Source: Paracoccaceae bacterium (GTDB lineage Bacteria; Pseudomonadota; Alphaproteobacteria; Rhodobacterales; Rhodobacteraceae). Taken from it: 20,958 bases of DNA. The translations under genes and the position numbers were made by a program. Shown one piece after another: positions 1-7,906 of the stretch. The notes below the pieces were generated by a model. The model saw only the letters and a list, made by a program, of their open reading frames with translations. It searched no databases and was not told the DNA's origin. Positions within the stretch are counted from its first letter, which is position 1. Each line of letters opens with the position of its first letter. The DNA lies in contig JALQUQ010000004.1 in the NCBI GenBank assembly GCA_023263735.1, positions 1 through 20,958 on the forward strand, written 5' to 3'.

Positions 1-1455
1 GCCGCCCAAGATGTCACCTTGACGGCGCGCGAAGGTGATTTGTCGATAACGGGCACATTGCAGGGGTATGACGGGGAATTCTACCGCATTTCCAGCCCCT
101 ATGGTGCTTTGACGATTGATGCGGCAGGAGTCATTTGCGACGGTCCGGCATGCCCCGATCTCACCGCCCCCAAAGCCACAATTCGCATTCTGGCGGTGCC
201 GGGGGCCGGTGGGGATCTGATCCCACCGCTGTTTCAAGCTTTCGCTCAGGCGCGCGGGCTGTCGTTTGCCTTGATCAGCACAGACCCATGGGCGGCCGAA
301 TTGCGCGATCCTGTCAAGGGACAGGTCTTGGCGCAGGTCAGTCTAACCGAAGCGGATGTTACGGCGCTGCGCCCCACGCTGGTTTCAGGCGGGGCCGAAC
401 TGGCCCTTTCGGCCATCGTTGATCCGGGATTGAATGCGCGGGTTGTGGCGATGAATGGCATGGTGCCCATCGTGGCTCCGTCGAACACGATGCCCGAAAT
501 CTCTTCGGCTGATTTGGCCAAGGTCTTGGATGGCACCGTGAAGAATTGGGCGCAGATTGGTGGGCCTGATATTCCCTTGGTCCTGCATGCGCTGCTGCCG
601 GAAACCGGGTTGCAGCAGGCACTGACCGCGCGACTTGGCCGTGCGGTTCAGGCAACGGTCTTGCATCAGACGCCCGAGGCGCTGGCGAAGGCTGTGGCGT
701 CTGATCCTTGGGGTGTTGGCGTGACGTTGGTGACCGAGACAGGGCCGGCAAAGGTGCTTTTGCTGACCGATCGCTGCGGCTTTCCGCTGCTGCCTGACCG
801 ACTGGCGATCAAGTCCGAAGATTATCCGCTGTCATTGCCGGTGCATGTGCTGACGCCGCGTCGCAGGATGCCCCTTTTCGTGCGCGAGTTTCTGGAGTTT
901 CTGTCGACCCCGGCAGCGCAACGGGTGATCGGCGCTACCGAATGGGTGGATCGTGGCGTGCAAAGTGAACCGCTGACCAAAGACGGGCTGCGCCTGATCA
1001 ACGCGATCCAAGGGGCAGGAAAAGAAACAACGCTTGAGGATCTAAAGCGGCTGGTGACCGCGATGGATGGAGCAAGTCGCGTGTCCTTTACGTTTCGGTT
1101 CAAGGATGGCAGCAGTTCCCTCGACACCGCCTCGGCAGAGAATTTGGCGGATCTGGTGCGTCTGATCGAAACGGACCACTTCCACGGGTTCAAGCTGATC
1201 TTGGCCGGGTTTTCTGATGGATCAGGCCCCGCAAAAACCAATCTGGAACTGAGCCAGACCCGTTCCAATGCGGTGCTGTCGGCCCTCAAGGCCCAAGCGC
1301 CGGGTGTGCCCGAGGAGGGGCTGCCCGAGGTGATGGCATTTGGCGAGGCCCTTCCCATGGCCTGCGACGAAACCGATATCGGGCGCCGGTTGAATCGTCG
1401 GGTGGAATTGTGGATGCGCCCCGATTTCACAAATACCCCTGCGCACGAAAACTGA
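1..1455 (+). CDS. Periplasmic phosphate-binding-like / OmpA-domain fusion protein (5' partial)
   Basis: The reading frame is open from base 1, so the true start and signal peptide lie upstream; the first visible residues, AAQDVTLTAREGD, look like the region just after a signal-peptidase site. Visible residues about 55-310 resemble a PstS-like periplasmic binding protein (PBP_like_2 type), with IRILAVPGAGGDLIPPLF at its start and FLEFLSTPAAQRVIG near its end. The last 120 residues resemble an OmpA C-terminal peptidoglycan-binding domain, ending in NRRVELWMRP with the conserved paired arginines. Proteins of this two-domain build are usually annotated as phosphate ABC transporter substrate-binding/OmpA family proteins; the ligand is unknown. 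A TTG at 19 is in frame but is not a convincing start. The 3' end overlaps radC on the other strand by 29 bp. The domain call is fairly sure; the function is inferred. Confidence 0.8.
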   Translation, partial: AAQDVTLTAREGDLSITGTLQGYDGEFYRISSPYGALTIDAAGVICDGPACPDLTAPKATIRILAVPGAGGDLIPPLFQAFAQARGLSFALISTDPWAAELRDPVKGQVLAQVSLTEADVTALRPTLVSGGAELALSAIVDPGLNARVVAMNGMVPIVAPSNTMPEISSADLAKVLDGTVKNWAQIGGPDIPLVLHALLPETGLQQALTARLGRAVQATVLHQTPEALAKAVASDPWGVGVTLVTETGPAKVLLLTDRCGFPLLPDRLAIKSEDYPLSLPVHVLTPRRRMPLFVREFLEFLSTPAAQRVIGATEWVDRGVQSEPLTKDGLRLINAIQGAGKETTLEDLKRLVTAMDGASRVSFTFRFKDGSSSLDTASAENLADLVRLIETDHFHGFKLILAGFSDGSGPAKTNLELSQTRSNAVLSALKAQAPGVPEEGLPEVMAFGEALPMACDETDIGRRLNRRVELWMRPDFTNTPAHEN

Positions 1456-2194
1456 CTTCGCGGTTTTTTCCGACGATCAGGTGATCGTGCAGGACGATGT
1501 TCAACACCTGACAGGCGTCTTGAATTTGGTTGGTCATGGAAATATCGGCCTGACTTGGGGTGGGGTCGCCCGAGGGGTGATTGTGAACAAGGATCAAGGC
1601 CGAGGCGTTCAGTTCCAGCGCCCGTTTCACAACCTCTCGCGGATAGACGGGAACGTGGTCAACCGTGCCTTTGGCCTGCTCTTCATCGGCAATCAGCGTG
1701 TTTTTGCGATCAAGGAAAAGAACGCGGAACTGCTCCGTCTCTCGATGCGCCATGGCGGTGTGGCAGTAATCCAGTAGAGCATCCCACGACGAGAGCACCG
1801 GTTTGTGCATGACGCGCGACCGCATCATCCTTTGGGCCGCGGCCTCAATGATCTTAAGATCCGTCGCGACGGTTTCACCCACCCCTTTGATGGCCGTCAG
1901 CCGGTGCATAGGGGCCGTGACCACCCGGTTCAGATCCCCGAAGGTATCGAGCAGCAAGCGGGCAAGTGGTTTCACATCCTGCCGCGGAATGGATCGAAAC
2001 AGGATCAATTCCAGCAGTTCATATTCGGGCATCGAGGATGCCCCGCCATCACGGAACCGCTGACGAAGCCGCAGACGGTGGTCAGCGATGTACGAGGGTT
2101 GTTTACCCAAGCTGGGATTTGTAACGGCCTCATCCTCATCCCCCTGAGGAGGGAAAAGCCCAAGGCCGACATCATGGAAGCCATTCTGTTTCAT
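1427..2194 (-). CDS. radC: RadC family JAB/MPN-domain protein
   Basis: This is a RadC-family protein of about 255 residues. An N-terminal helix-hairpin-helix stretch (LTAIKGVGETVA, about residues 99-110) is followed by a JAB/MPN metalloprotease-like domain whose metal motif is intact: HNHPSGDPTPSQAD at about residues 204-217 supplies the two histidines and the aspartate. The family was once linked to recombinational repair, but its biochemical role is unsettled and this copy has no direct functional clue. The ATG at 2194 was preferred; a GTG at 2215 would add seven residues, and neither has a clear ribosome binding site. The first 35 or so residues are poorly conserved in the family, so an even later start is possible. 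It lies downstream of dnaJ on the same strand but is separated from it by a strong terminator. Confidence 0.88.
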   Translation of the reverse strand: MKQNGFHDVGLGLFPPQGDEDEAVTNPSLGKQPSYIADHRLRLRQRFRDGGASSMPEYELLELILFRSIPRQDVKPLARLLLDTFGDLNRVVTAPMHRLTAIKGVGETVATDLKIIEAAAQRMMRSRVMHKPVLSSWDALLDYCHTAMAHRETEQFRVLFLDRKNTLIADEEQAKGTVDHVPVYPREVVKRALELNASALILVHNHPSGDPTPSQADISMTNQIQDACQVLNIVLHDHLIVGKNREVSFRAQGYL

Positions 2195-2236
2195 GGGCCA
2201 AAGACTGCCATGCACAGGGTAAAGAACCGGTTAATG

Positions 2237-2263
2237 AAAAAGGCCCCCAAGCGGGGGCCTTTT
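2237..2263 (-). terminator. Rho-independent terminator after dnaJ
   Basis: On the minus strand a GGCCCCC/GGGGGCC stem with a short loop is flanked by A-rich and T-rich ends, giving AAAAGGCCCCCG and then CGGGGGCCTTTTT in mirrored form. It starts two bases after the dnaJ stop codon and is followed by a run of five T. It should end the dnaK-dnaJ transcript and separate it from radC, which then needs its own promoter or relies on read-through. Confidence 0.9.
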
Positions 2264-2265
2264 CG

Positions 2266-3408
2266 TCAGCTTTTCATTCCGTCCCAAAAGCTTTTGACCT
2301 TGGAGAAGAACGTCTCCCCTTCGGGGTTGTTCTCTTCCGAAAGTTTTTCAAACTCTCGCAACAGTTCCTTTTGGCGTGAGGTCAAGTTGACCGGGGTTTC
2401 GATGGCCAGTTCGATGACCATATCCCCCACACCGCCACCGCGCAGGGCAGGCATGCCCTTGGCCCGCAGGCGCAATTGCTTGCCCGATTGCGCGCCGCCG
2501 GGCACCTTGACCCGGCTGCGGCCACCGTCGATCGTGGGCACTTCGACCTCGCCGCCCAGGGCAGCCGTCGTCATGCTGACGGGAACCCGGCAGAACAGAT
2601 GCGCGCCGTCGCGTTGGAAGATCGAGTGGTTCTTCACCTCGATAAAGATGTAAAGATCCCCCGAAGGTCCGCCGCGCATTCCGGCCTCGCCTTCGCCCTC
2701 CAGGCGAATGCGATTGCCGTTGTCGACACCCGCAGGGATGTTGACCGACAGTGCCCGTTCTTTTTCGATCCGGCCCTGACCGCCACAAGAGCGGCACGGG
2801 TTCTTGATGATCTGGCCCATGCCCGAGCAGGTCGGGCACGTCCGTTCGACGGTAAAGAACCCCTGTTGCGCGCGGACCTTGCCCATGCCGGAACAGGTGG
2901 GGCAAGAGGTCGGCTCTGCGCCACCCTCTGCGCCCGTGCCACGGCAGACGTCACAGGTCTGAGACGAGGGGACATTGATCGTTTTTTGGACGCCCTTGTA
3001 CGCCTCTTCGAGGGTGATCCGCAGGTTATAGCGCAGGTCCGATCCGCGCTGAGCGCGGCTCCGAGACTGTCCGCCGCCGCGTCCACCCATAAAGTCGCCA
3101 AACAGGTCTTCGAAAACGTCTGAAAAAGCGCTCCCAAAATCGGAATGACCGCCGCCACCGCCGGGTCGTCCCCCCATGCCGCCTTCAAATGCGGCATGGC
3201 CATAGCGATCATAGGCCGCCTTTTTGTCGGCGTCTTTCAGAACGTCATAGGCTTCATTGACCTCTTTGAACTGCGATTCCGCATTGGGGTTTCCCGCGTT
3301 GCGGTCTGGGTGCAGTTCCTTGGCCTTTTGTCGATAGGCTTTCTTGACCTCTTCGGGCGAAGCGCCCTTGGTCACGCCCAACACATCGTAATAGTCGCGT
3401 TTTGCCAT
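2266..3408 (-). CDS. dnaJ: Chaperone protein DnaJ (Hsp40)
   Basis: This is a full-length type I DnaJ of 380 residues, the co-chaperone that delivers unfolded clients to DnaK and stimulates its ATPase. The J domain is at residues 1-70 and contains the essential HPD motif (ELHPDRNAG). A Gly/Phe-rich linker follows ([17 protein letters not shown]). The zinc-binding domain then carries four CxxCxGxG repeats: [24 protein letters not shown] and CRSCGGQG. The C-terminal client-binding and dimerisation domains complete it. The start at 3408 has a good ribosome binding site (AGGGAGA) about eight bases upstream. It is the second gene after dnaK, 75 bp downstream, and is probably cotranscribed with it. 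Confidence 0.98.
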   Translation of the reverse strand: MAKRDYYDVLGVTKGASPEEVKKAYRQKAKELHPDRNAGNPNAESQFKEVNEAYDVLKDADKKAAYDRYGHAAFEGGMGGRPGGGGGHSDFGSAFSDVFEDLFGDFMGGRGGGQSRSRAQRGSDLRYNLRITLEEAYKGVQKTINVPSSQTCDVCRGTGAEGGAEPTSCPTCSGMGKVRAQQGFFTVERTCPTCSGMGQIIKNPCRSCGGQGRIEKERALSVNIPAGVDNGNRIRLEGEGEAGMRGGPSGDLYIFIEVKNHSIFQRDGAHLFCRVPVSMTTAALGGEVEVPTIDGGRSRVKVPGGAQSGKQLRLRAKGMPALRGGGVGDMVIELAIETPVNLTSRQKELLREFEKLSEENNPEGETFFSKVKSFWDGMKS

Positions 3409-3437
3409 GGGAAGTATCTCCCTTTCTGAACCGGAGA

Positions 3438-3463
3438 GGGGCGGCCCGTTGCCAGACCGCCCC
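3438..3463 (-). repeat. GC-rich hairpin in the dnaK-dnaJ spacer
   Basis: A 7-bp inverted repeat (GGGGCGG / CCGCCCC) with a 12-base loop lies between the dnaK stop and the dnaJ ribosome binding site. There is no T-run on the minus strand, so it is not a standard terminator. Hairpins in this spacer can act as partial terminators or mRNA stabilisers that set the DnaK:DnaJ ratio; that role is inferred here. Confidence 0.55.
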
Positions 3464-3483
3464 CGATTCCGTTTCGTGCGGTC

Positions 3484-5391
3484 TTACTTCCGCTTGTTTT
3501 CGCCAAGATCCTCGAAGTCGGCGTCAACGATATCGTCGTCAACGTCGCGGGGCGCATCCTGATCAGCATTGCCGCCCTCAGCTTGGCTGGCCTTATAGAT
3601 GGCCTCGCCCAACTTCATGGCTGCTTCCTGCAGGTTCTGGATACCGCTGCGGATCTTGCCGGGATCTTCGCCTTTCAGCGCTTCTTCCAGCGGGCTCATG
3701 GCAAATTCGATGGCCTCAACGGTTGACGGGTCAACCTTGTCGCCATGCTCTGCCAATTGTTTCTTGGTCGCATGCAGAAGGCTTTCACCCTGATTGCGGG
3801 TTTCCACGATTTCCTTGCGCAGTTTGTCGGCTTCGGCGTTGGTTTCAGCGTCCTTGACCATTTTTTCGATCTCTTCATCGGACAGGCCGCCCGAAGCTTG
3901 GATCGTGATCTGCTGTTCTTTGTTCGTGCCTTTGTCCTTGGCCTTGACGCTCACGATGCCGTTGGCGTCGATGTCAAAGGTGACTTCGATCTGCGGCATG
4001 CCGCGCGGAGCCGGCGGGATGTTTTCAAGGTTGAACTGGCCCAGCATCTTGTTGTCGGCCGCCATTTCCCGTTCGCCCTGGAATACCCGGATCGTCACGG
4101 CGTTCTGGTTGTCTTCGGCGGTCGAGAAGATCTGCGACTTTTTGGTCGGGATCGTGGTGTTGCGGTCGATCAGACGGGTGAACACACCGCCAAGGGTTTC
4201 AATGCCCAAGGACAGCGGGGTCACGTCCAGCAGAACGACGTCTTTCACGTCACCTTGCAACACGCCTGCCTGAATGGCGGCACCAGCGGCAACCACTTCG
4301 TCCGGGTTCACGCCCTTGTGCGGTTCCTTGCCGAAGAATTTGGTCACTTCGGCAACCACTTTCGGCATCCGGGTCATACCGCCGACCAGAACCACTTCGT
4401 CGATGTCGGCGATGGTCAGGCCCGCATCTTTCAACGCGGCTGCACAGGGCTTCATCGACCGCTTGATCAGGTCGTCCACCAGCGATTCCAGCTTGGCGCG
4501 GGTCAGTTTGACCACAAGGTGCAGCGGCTGACCGGTGTTCTTGTCCATCGAGATGAACGGCTGGTTGATTTCGGTCTGCGACGACGACGACAGTTCGATC
4601 TTGGCCTTTTCAGCGGCTTCTTTCAGGCGCTGAAGCGCCATCTTGTCCAAGGTCAGATCGACGCCGTGCTCTTTTTTGAACTCGTCCGCCAGATAGTTGA
4701 CGATGCGCATGTCAAAGTCTTCGCCGCCAAGGAAGGTATCCCCGTTGGTCGATTTCACCTCGAACAGGCCATCATCGATTTCCAGAATGGTGATGTCGAA
4801 GGTGCCGCCGCCAAGGTCGTAAACGGCGATGGTGCGGGTTTCTTTCTTGTCGAGACCATAGGCCAGAGCGGCGGCGGTCGGCTCGTTGATGATGCGCAAC
4901 ACTTCCAGACCGGCAATCTTGCCCGCATCCTTGGTGGCCTGACGCTGGGCGTCGTTGAAATAGGCCGGAACCGTGATGACGGCCTGGGTCACAGGCTCAC
5001 CCAGATAGGATTCGGCGGTTTCCTTCATCTTTTGCAGGATGAATGCCGAAACCTGGCTGGGTGAATAGCGCTCGCCGCGCACTTCGACCCATGCGTCGCC
5101 ATTGCCGCCATTCACAACTTTGTACGGCAGGTTTTTCAGGTCTTTAGCCAAAGCCGGGTCGTCCTGACGACGACCGATCAACCGCTTGACGGCAAAGACC
5201 GTGTTCGAGGCGTTGGTCACGGCCTGACGCTTGGCGGCTTGGCCGACCAGACGTTCGTTTTCCGTGAAAGCAACAATAGACGGCGTGGTGCGTGCACCTT
5301 CCGAGTTTTCGATAACGCGAGGCTGCGACCCATCCATGATGGCGACGCAGGAGTTGGTGGTCCCAAGGTCGATACCAATGACTTTGGCCAT
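3484..5391 (-). CDS. dnaK: Chaperone protein DnaK (Hsp70)
   Basis: This is a full-length DnaK of 635 residues, the ATP-driven Hsp70 folding chaperone. The nucleotide-binding domain starts with [17 protein letters not shown] (phosphate 1 loop), followed by [27 protein letters not shown] (phosphate 2 loop) and [12 protein letters not shown]. The interdomain linker is [18 protein letters not shown], from about residue 385. The substrate-binding domain and helical lid follow, and the acidic C-terminus ends in [18 protein letters not shown]. The start at 5391 has an AAAGGGA ribosome binding site at suitable spacing. It is the first gene of the dnaK-dnaJ unit. A sigma70-like and a heat-shock-like promoter can be seen upstream. 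Confidence 0.98.
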   Translation of the reverse strand: MAKVIGIDLGTTNSCVAIMDGSQPRVIENSEGARTTPSIVAFTENERLVGQAAKRQAVTNASNTVFAVKRLIGRRQDDPALAKDLKNLPYKVVNGGNGDAWVEVRGERYSPSQVSAFILQKMKETAESYLGEPVTQAVITVPAYFNDAQRQATKDAGKIAGLEVLRIINEPTAAALAYGLDKKETRTIAVYDLGGGTFDITILEIDDGLFEVKSTNGDTFLGGEDFDMRIVNYLADEFKKEHGVDLTLDKMALQRLKEAAEKAKIELSSSSQTEINQPFISMDKNTGQPLHLVVKLTRAKLESLVDDLIKRSMKPCAAALKDAGLTIADIDEVVLVGGMTRMPKVVAEVTKFFGKEPHKGVNPDEVVAAGAAIQAGVLQGDVKDVVLLDVTPLSLGIETLGGVFTRLIDRNTTIPTKKSQIFSTAEDNQNAVTIRVFQGEREMAADNKMLGQFNLENIPPAPRGMPQIEVTFDIDANGIVSVKAKDKGTNKEQQITIQASGGLSDEEIEKMVKDAETNAEADKLRKEIVETRNQGESLLHATKKQLAEHGDKVDPSTVEAIEFAMSPLEEALKGEDPGKIRSGIQNLQEAAMKLGEAIYKASQAEGGNADQDAPRDVDDDIVDADFEDLGENKRK

Positions 5392-5466
5392 GTTTCAGAT
5401 CCCTTTCTACAGGCGATGTTACGGCACGAGCCCGATCCGGCACCCGTGCCCATGGAGCGTTGGACA

Positions 5467-5493
5467 GGATGGGGCGTTTCAAATGACCCCAAG
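5467..5493 (-). promoter_or_regulatory. Candidate heat-shock (sigma32/RpoH) promoter of dnaK
   Basis: Read on the minus strand, CTTGGGG (5493-5487) is followed after 12 bases by CCCCATCC (5474-5467). This resembles the enterobacterial sigma32 consensus CTTGAAA-N11-16-CCCCATNT and lies about 75 bp upstream of the dnaK start. Heat-shock control of dnaK is well established in Alphaproteobacteria; the exact site is inferred from the motif alone. Confidence 0.6.
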
Positions 5494-5510
5494 TTCCCGT
5501 TTGCCTGCTG

Positions 5511-5539
5511 TATATAGGGGCCTGCGATTTTGCCTGCAA
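5511..5539 (-). promoter_or_regulatory. Candidate sigma70 promoter of dnaK
   Basis: On the minus strand TTGCAG (5539-5534) and TATATA (5516-5511) are separated by exactly 17 bp, a good housekeeping-type arrangement. It sits just upstream of the candidate heat-shock promoter and would give a leader of roughly 110 bases. It may provide basal dnaK expression. Confidence 0.6.
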
Positions 5540-5719
5540 CCGCGCCACAAGGATCGAAGTGGCGAAATTTTGTGGAAATTTGGTCCAGCTTTTCGAGTTG
5601 GGTGGGGATGGGCCCAAAGCCGGGGGCGTTGTTGGCAAAGACCATGGGGGAGTGGGGTTGAAACGCGGATGGGGCGCTTTACTCTGATAGGCCCAAGCAT
5701 GTCAGGGACAGGGGGAGGG

Positions 5720-6343
5720 ATGGAACGCGCATTGCCCGAGCCTTTGATGATCAAGGGGTTTCTGGTCTACAAGGGGCTTCTTTCAATCGACGATCAACGG
5801 GCCTTGGTTCAAGAAATCCGACAGGTGGCCGAGATTGCGCCGTTTTACAGCCCCATAACGCCCGGCGGGCGGCCCATGTCGGTGCGTATGACGGCGGCCG
5901 GGCGGTTGGGATGGATCACGGATCGACGCGGATATCGCTATGAACCCCAGCACCCGTCTGGCATTTCATGGCCCCCCATTCCCGACAGTGTCATGAAAAT
6001 CTGGACAGCCTTGGTGCCAAATGGGCCAAGCCCCGACTGTTGCCTGATCAATTATTACGGCGAACAGGCCCGTATGGGGCTGCACCAAGACAAGGACGAA
6101 GGTGATTTCTCCTATCCTGTTGTGTCCATCAGCCTTGGCGACGATGGGCTTTTCCGCATGGGAGAGGTCGGCCGAACGGCCAAGACGCAAAGTGTTTGGC
6201 TGTCGTCGGGCGATGTGGTCGTCATGGGAGGAGCCGCGCGGCTTGCGTGGCACGGGATCGATCGGATACGCTTTGGCTCGTCGTCCCTCTTATTGAAAGC
6301 GGGCCGGTTGAATTTGACCCTTCGGGTGGTCAGACCGGTTTAG
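5720..6343 (+). CDS. alkB: AlkB-family 2-oxoglutarate/Fe(II) dioxygenase (alkylated nucleic acid demethylase)
   Basis: The 207-residue protein has the full AlkB core. NYYGEQARMGLHQDKDE contains the iron ligands H122 and D124, WHGIDRI supplies H178, and RLNLTLR carries the two arginines (196 and 202) that bind 2-oxoglutarate. MSVRMTAAGRLGW and TDRRGYRYEPQHP match the nucleotide-recognition lid region. AlkB enzymes oxidatively remove methyl groups from 1-methyladenine and 3-methylcytosine in DNA or RNA. The start at 5720 was chosen for the AGGGGGAGGG just upstream; ATGs at 5699 and 5747 are alternatives. The stop overlaps that of the convergent SH3 gene by four bases (TTAG shared). No adaptive-response regulator is nearby. 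Confidence 0.92.
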   Translation: MERALPEPLMIKGFLVYKGLLSIDDQRALVQEIRQVAEIAPFYSPITPGGRPMSVRMTAAGRLGWITDRRGYRYEPQHPSGISWPPIPDSVMKIWTALVPNGPSPDCCLINYYGEQARMGLHQDKDEGDFSYPVVSISLGDDGLFRMGEVGRTAKTQSVWLSSGDVVVMGGAARLAWHGIDRIRFGSSSLLLKAGRLNLTLRVVRPV

Positions 6344-6951
6344 CGGTGATCCAACGTGCAGCAACCGGACAGAATCTGATTGCCATCCGGGGCATCGACA
6401 AAAATCTTGGAGGTAAAGCCGTATTCGCGGTCGCTCATCCCGTCGTGACAGGTTTCGCGGGCGATGATCATGGTGCGGTCGAGCGTTGGCCCCTCTTCCA
6501 GGGTCAGCAGATAGCCCTGAGGGGCCGCCCGCTCACTCTTGACCGAGAGCGGAACCACACCGGTATCGGGGGAATTGTATTCGGCACCTCTTGGGTAAAG
6601 ACTGATCGCCCAAAACGGCTCGGTCCCCATGCAGGTCATCGGCCTAGGCACCTGATTGACGTCGTCGGACGGTGCCTTTTCCAAAAAGCGCATGGCCACC
6701 CAGCCATTGCCTTCGGGAACGCCAATCTTGCCCCACTTTCCGTCGGTCGAAAGCGCGATCACCTCGATCGCGGTGGCGAAGGGGCTGATGCTTCCGATGA
6801 TGTCAGCATGTGTTGACGGTGCCGATCTGATGTTCAGCATGTCTGAGGCGTCAACCCCGGTTACCTGATACGCCAAGGGCAAGAGGTCGGCCGCAGCCGA
6901 AGTGGCCAGAAAGACCACGGTCAGCACTGCCCCTGTCACGCGCAGGGTCAT
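6340..6951 (-). CDS. Secreted SH3-domain protein with COG3650-like C-terminus
   Basis: This is a 203-residue protein with an N-terminal signal peptide (hydrophobic run to about residue 21, ending ATSAAA). A bacterial SH3 domain covers about residues 25-90 (YQVTGVDASDMLNIRSAPS ... GNGWVAMRFLE). The second half, from CMGTEPFWAISL at 107, through ETCHDGMSD at 166-174, to GCC at 196-198, resembles the COG3650 group of predicted membrane or periplasmic proteins, with its conserved cysteines and EPFW. The function is unknown; SH3b domains often bind cell-wall material. The ATG at 6951 forms an ATGA overlap with the upstream permease stop, so translation is probably coupled. A TTG at 6966 is a weaker alternative start. 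Confidence 0.82.
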   Translation of the reverse strand: MTLRVTGAVLTVVFLATSAAADLLPLAYQVTGVDASDMLNIRSAPSTHADIIGSISPFATAIEVIALSTDGKWGKIGVPEGNGWVAMRFLEKAPSDDVNQVPRPMTCMGTEPFWAISLYPRGAEYNSPDTGVVPLSVKSERAAPQGYLLTLEEGPTLDRTMIIARETCHDGMSDREYGFTSKIFVDAPDGNQILSGCCTLDHR

Positions 6952-7769
6952 CGACGCGCCCCCCAAGATACCGACGCATGTTTGCGTGTGTAGAATTCAC
7001 CCATCAAGCCAATGATGATACAGACCAACGTCACATAGATCGGGTATTCGATCGAGCTGTAGCGCGGGTGATAGTTCAAAAAGATGAACCCGCGCCCCTG
7101 ATCAATGGTGTGAAACAGCGGGTTCCAGTCGAAATAGGCCAAGACATGCGTGGGCATTGCATTGGCAACAAACATTTTTCCCGACGCGATCATGTTGCCG
7201 CGCTGATAAATGGTTGAGGCGATGCCAAAAAGTTCGGGTTGCCAGGGTGTTGCTGCCTTGAACACCATGCCGATCGCGACGCCTGAAATCCATGACAGCA
7301 GGAACATCCCCAATGTTCCATGCCAATCATGAATCGTAATCGGCTCCCAAAGCGCATGGTACAAGAACAGCACCGCCGCCGCAGACAGAAGCTGCAGGTA
7401 CAAAGAGGACAGGGCCGCCGCCGCAATCGAGACGACGGGGTTCATCGGCGAATGCTTCATCATTGCCGAAGTTGGGCCATCGGCCCCGGTCACGGCCCCC
7501 ATCGCCTTGGTGTGGGTCATGAACATGAAGATCCCGCTCATGACATATAAAAGGAAATCGCCCCGAATGGCGCTGCGCCGCATGCCCATCAATTCGAACA
7601 TCAGAAAGAAGATCGCGACCATGATCGCCATCTGCGACAGATTCATCAGCAGACCGATGATGGCATTGCCATGGCTCTTGCGCACGCCCCTGACCGAAGC
7701 ATGGAAGATCAGTTCCAACATTGCCCAAGCATTTTGGGCCGAAGATCTCTTAGCCTCAAAGCGGAACAT
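6948..7769 (-). CDS. ABC-2 type polysaccharide export permease (KpsM-like)
   Basis: The 273-residue integral membrane protein has about six hydrophobic segments, for example in NAIIGLLMNLSQMAIMVAIF, DFLLYVMSGIFMFM and YPIYVTLVCIIIGLMGEF. The C-terminal part, with NPLFHTIDQGRGFIFLNYHP, matches the signature region of the KpsM/Wzm-type capsule and O-antigen exporter permeases. Such permeases move a glycan across the inner membrane with a KpsT-type ATPase. No ATPase, KpsE or KpsD gene is visible here, so partners must be outside the window. The start at 7769 has an AAGGAT-like site upstream. It is followed by the SH3 gene with a four-base overlap and lies divergent to the glycan cluster starting at cysQ. 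Confidence 0.88.
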   Translation of the reverse strand: MFRFEAKRSSAQNAWAMLELIFHASVRGVRKSHGNAIIGLLMNLSQMAIMVAIFFLMFELMGMRRSAIRGDFLLYVMSGIFMFMTHTKAMGAVTGADGPTSAMMKHSPMNPVVSIAAAALSSLYLQLLSAAAVLFLYHALWEPITIHDWHGTLGMFLLSWISGVAIGMVFKAATPWQPELFGIASTIYQRGNMIASGKMFVANAMPTHVLAYFDWNPLFHTIDQGRGFIFLNYHPRYSSIEYPIYVTLVCIIIGLMGEFYTRKHASVSWGARR

Positions 7770-7906
7770 ATGCTCGATCCTTGACAGGGTTTGCGACGAA
7801 CCCCTTACCTAGCACATGGAAATCTTGATGTTTCCTTTGCGGCGATGATAAGGCGGCAGGCAGTCCAAAGCAACTGTCGTGCAATTCGCACGGCTTCGGA
7901 GGAAAA

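Larger units (their letters stand above)
5392..5719. other. Divergent dnaK/alkB intergenic region
   Basis: This 328-bp stretch separates the divergent dnaK and alkB-family genes. The left half (5392-5540) holds the dnaK leader and two candidate dnaK promoters. The right half has no obvious gene or strong promoter; TTGAAA at 5659-5664 is a possible -35 element for alkB, but no matching -10 is clear. An open frame running into alkB from further left is mostly antisense to dnaK and its leader and is not credible as coding. Confidence 0.6.

Noticed and set aside
3745..5064. Long plus-strand open frame of 439 codons opposite dnaK
   Set aside because: It is fully antisense to dnaK, has no recognisable domain, and its composition mirrors the dnaK codons; a shadow of high-GC coding sequence.
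5231..5719. Upstream extension of the alkB frame
   Set aside because: The frame is open but runs antisense through the dnaK start and its leader; AlkB homology begins only near 5740 and a good ribosome binding site precedes 5720.
7781..7809. Possible cysQ promoter with a perfect TTGACA
   Set aside because: The -35 is ideal, but the -10 at 17 bp (CTTACC) is poor and it overlaps the leader of the divergent permease; not strong enough to list.
7878..7892. CGTGC/GCACG hairpin just before the cysQ ribosome binding site
   Set aside because: A five-base stem is easily found by chance and no regulatory family was recognised.
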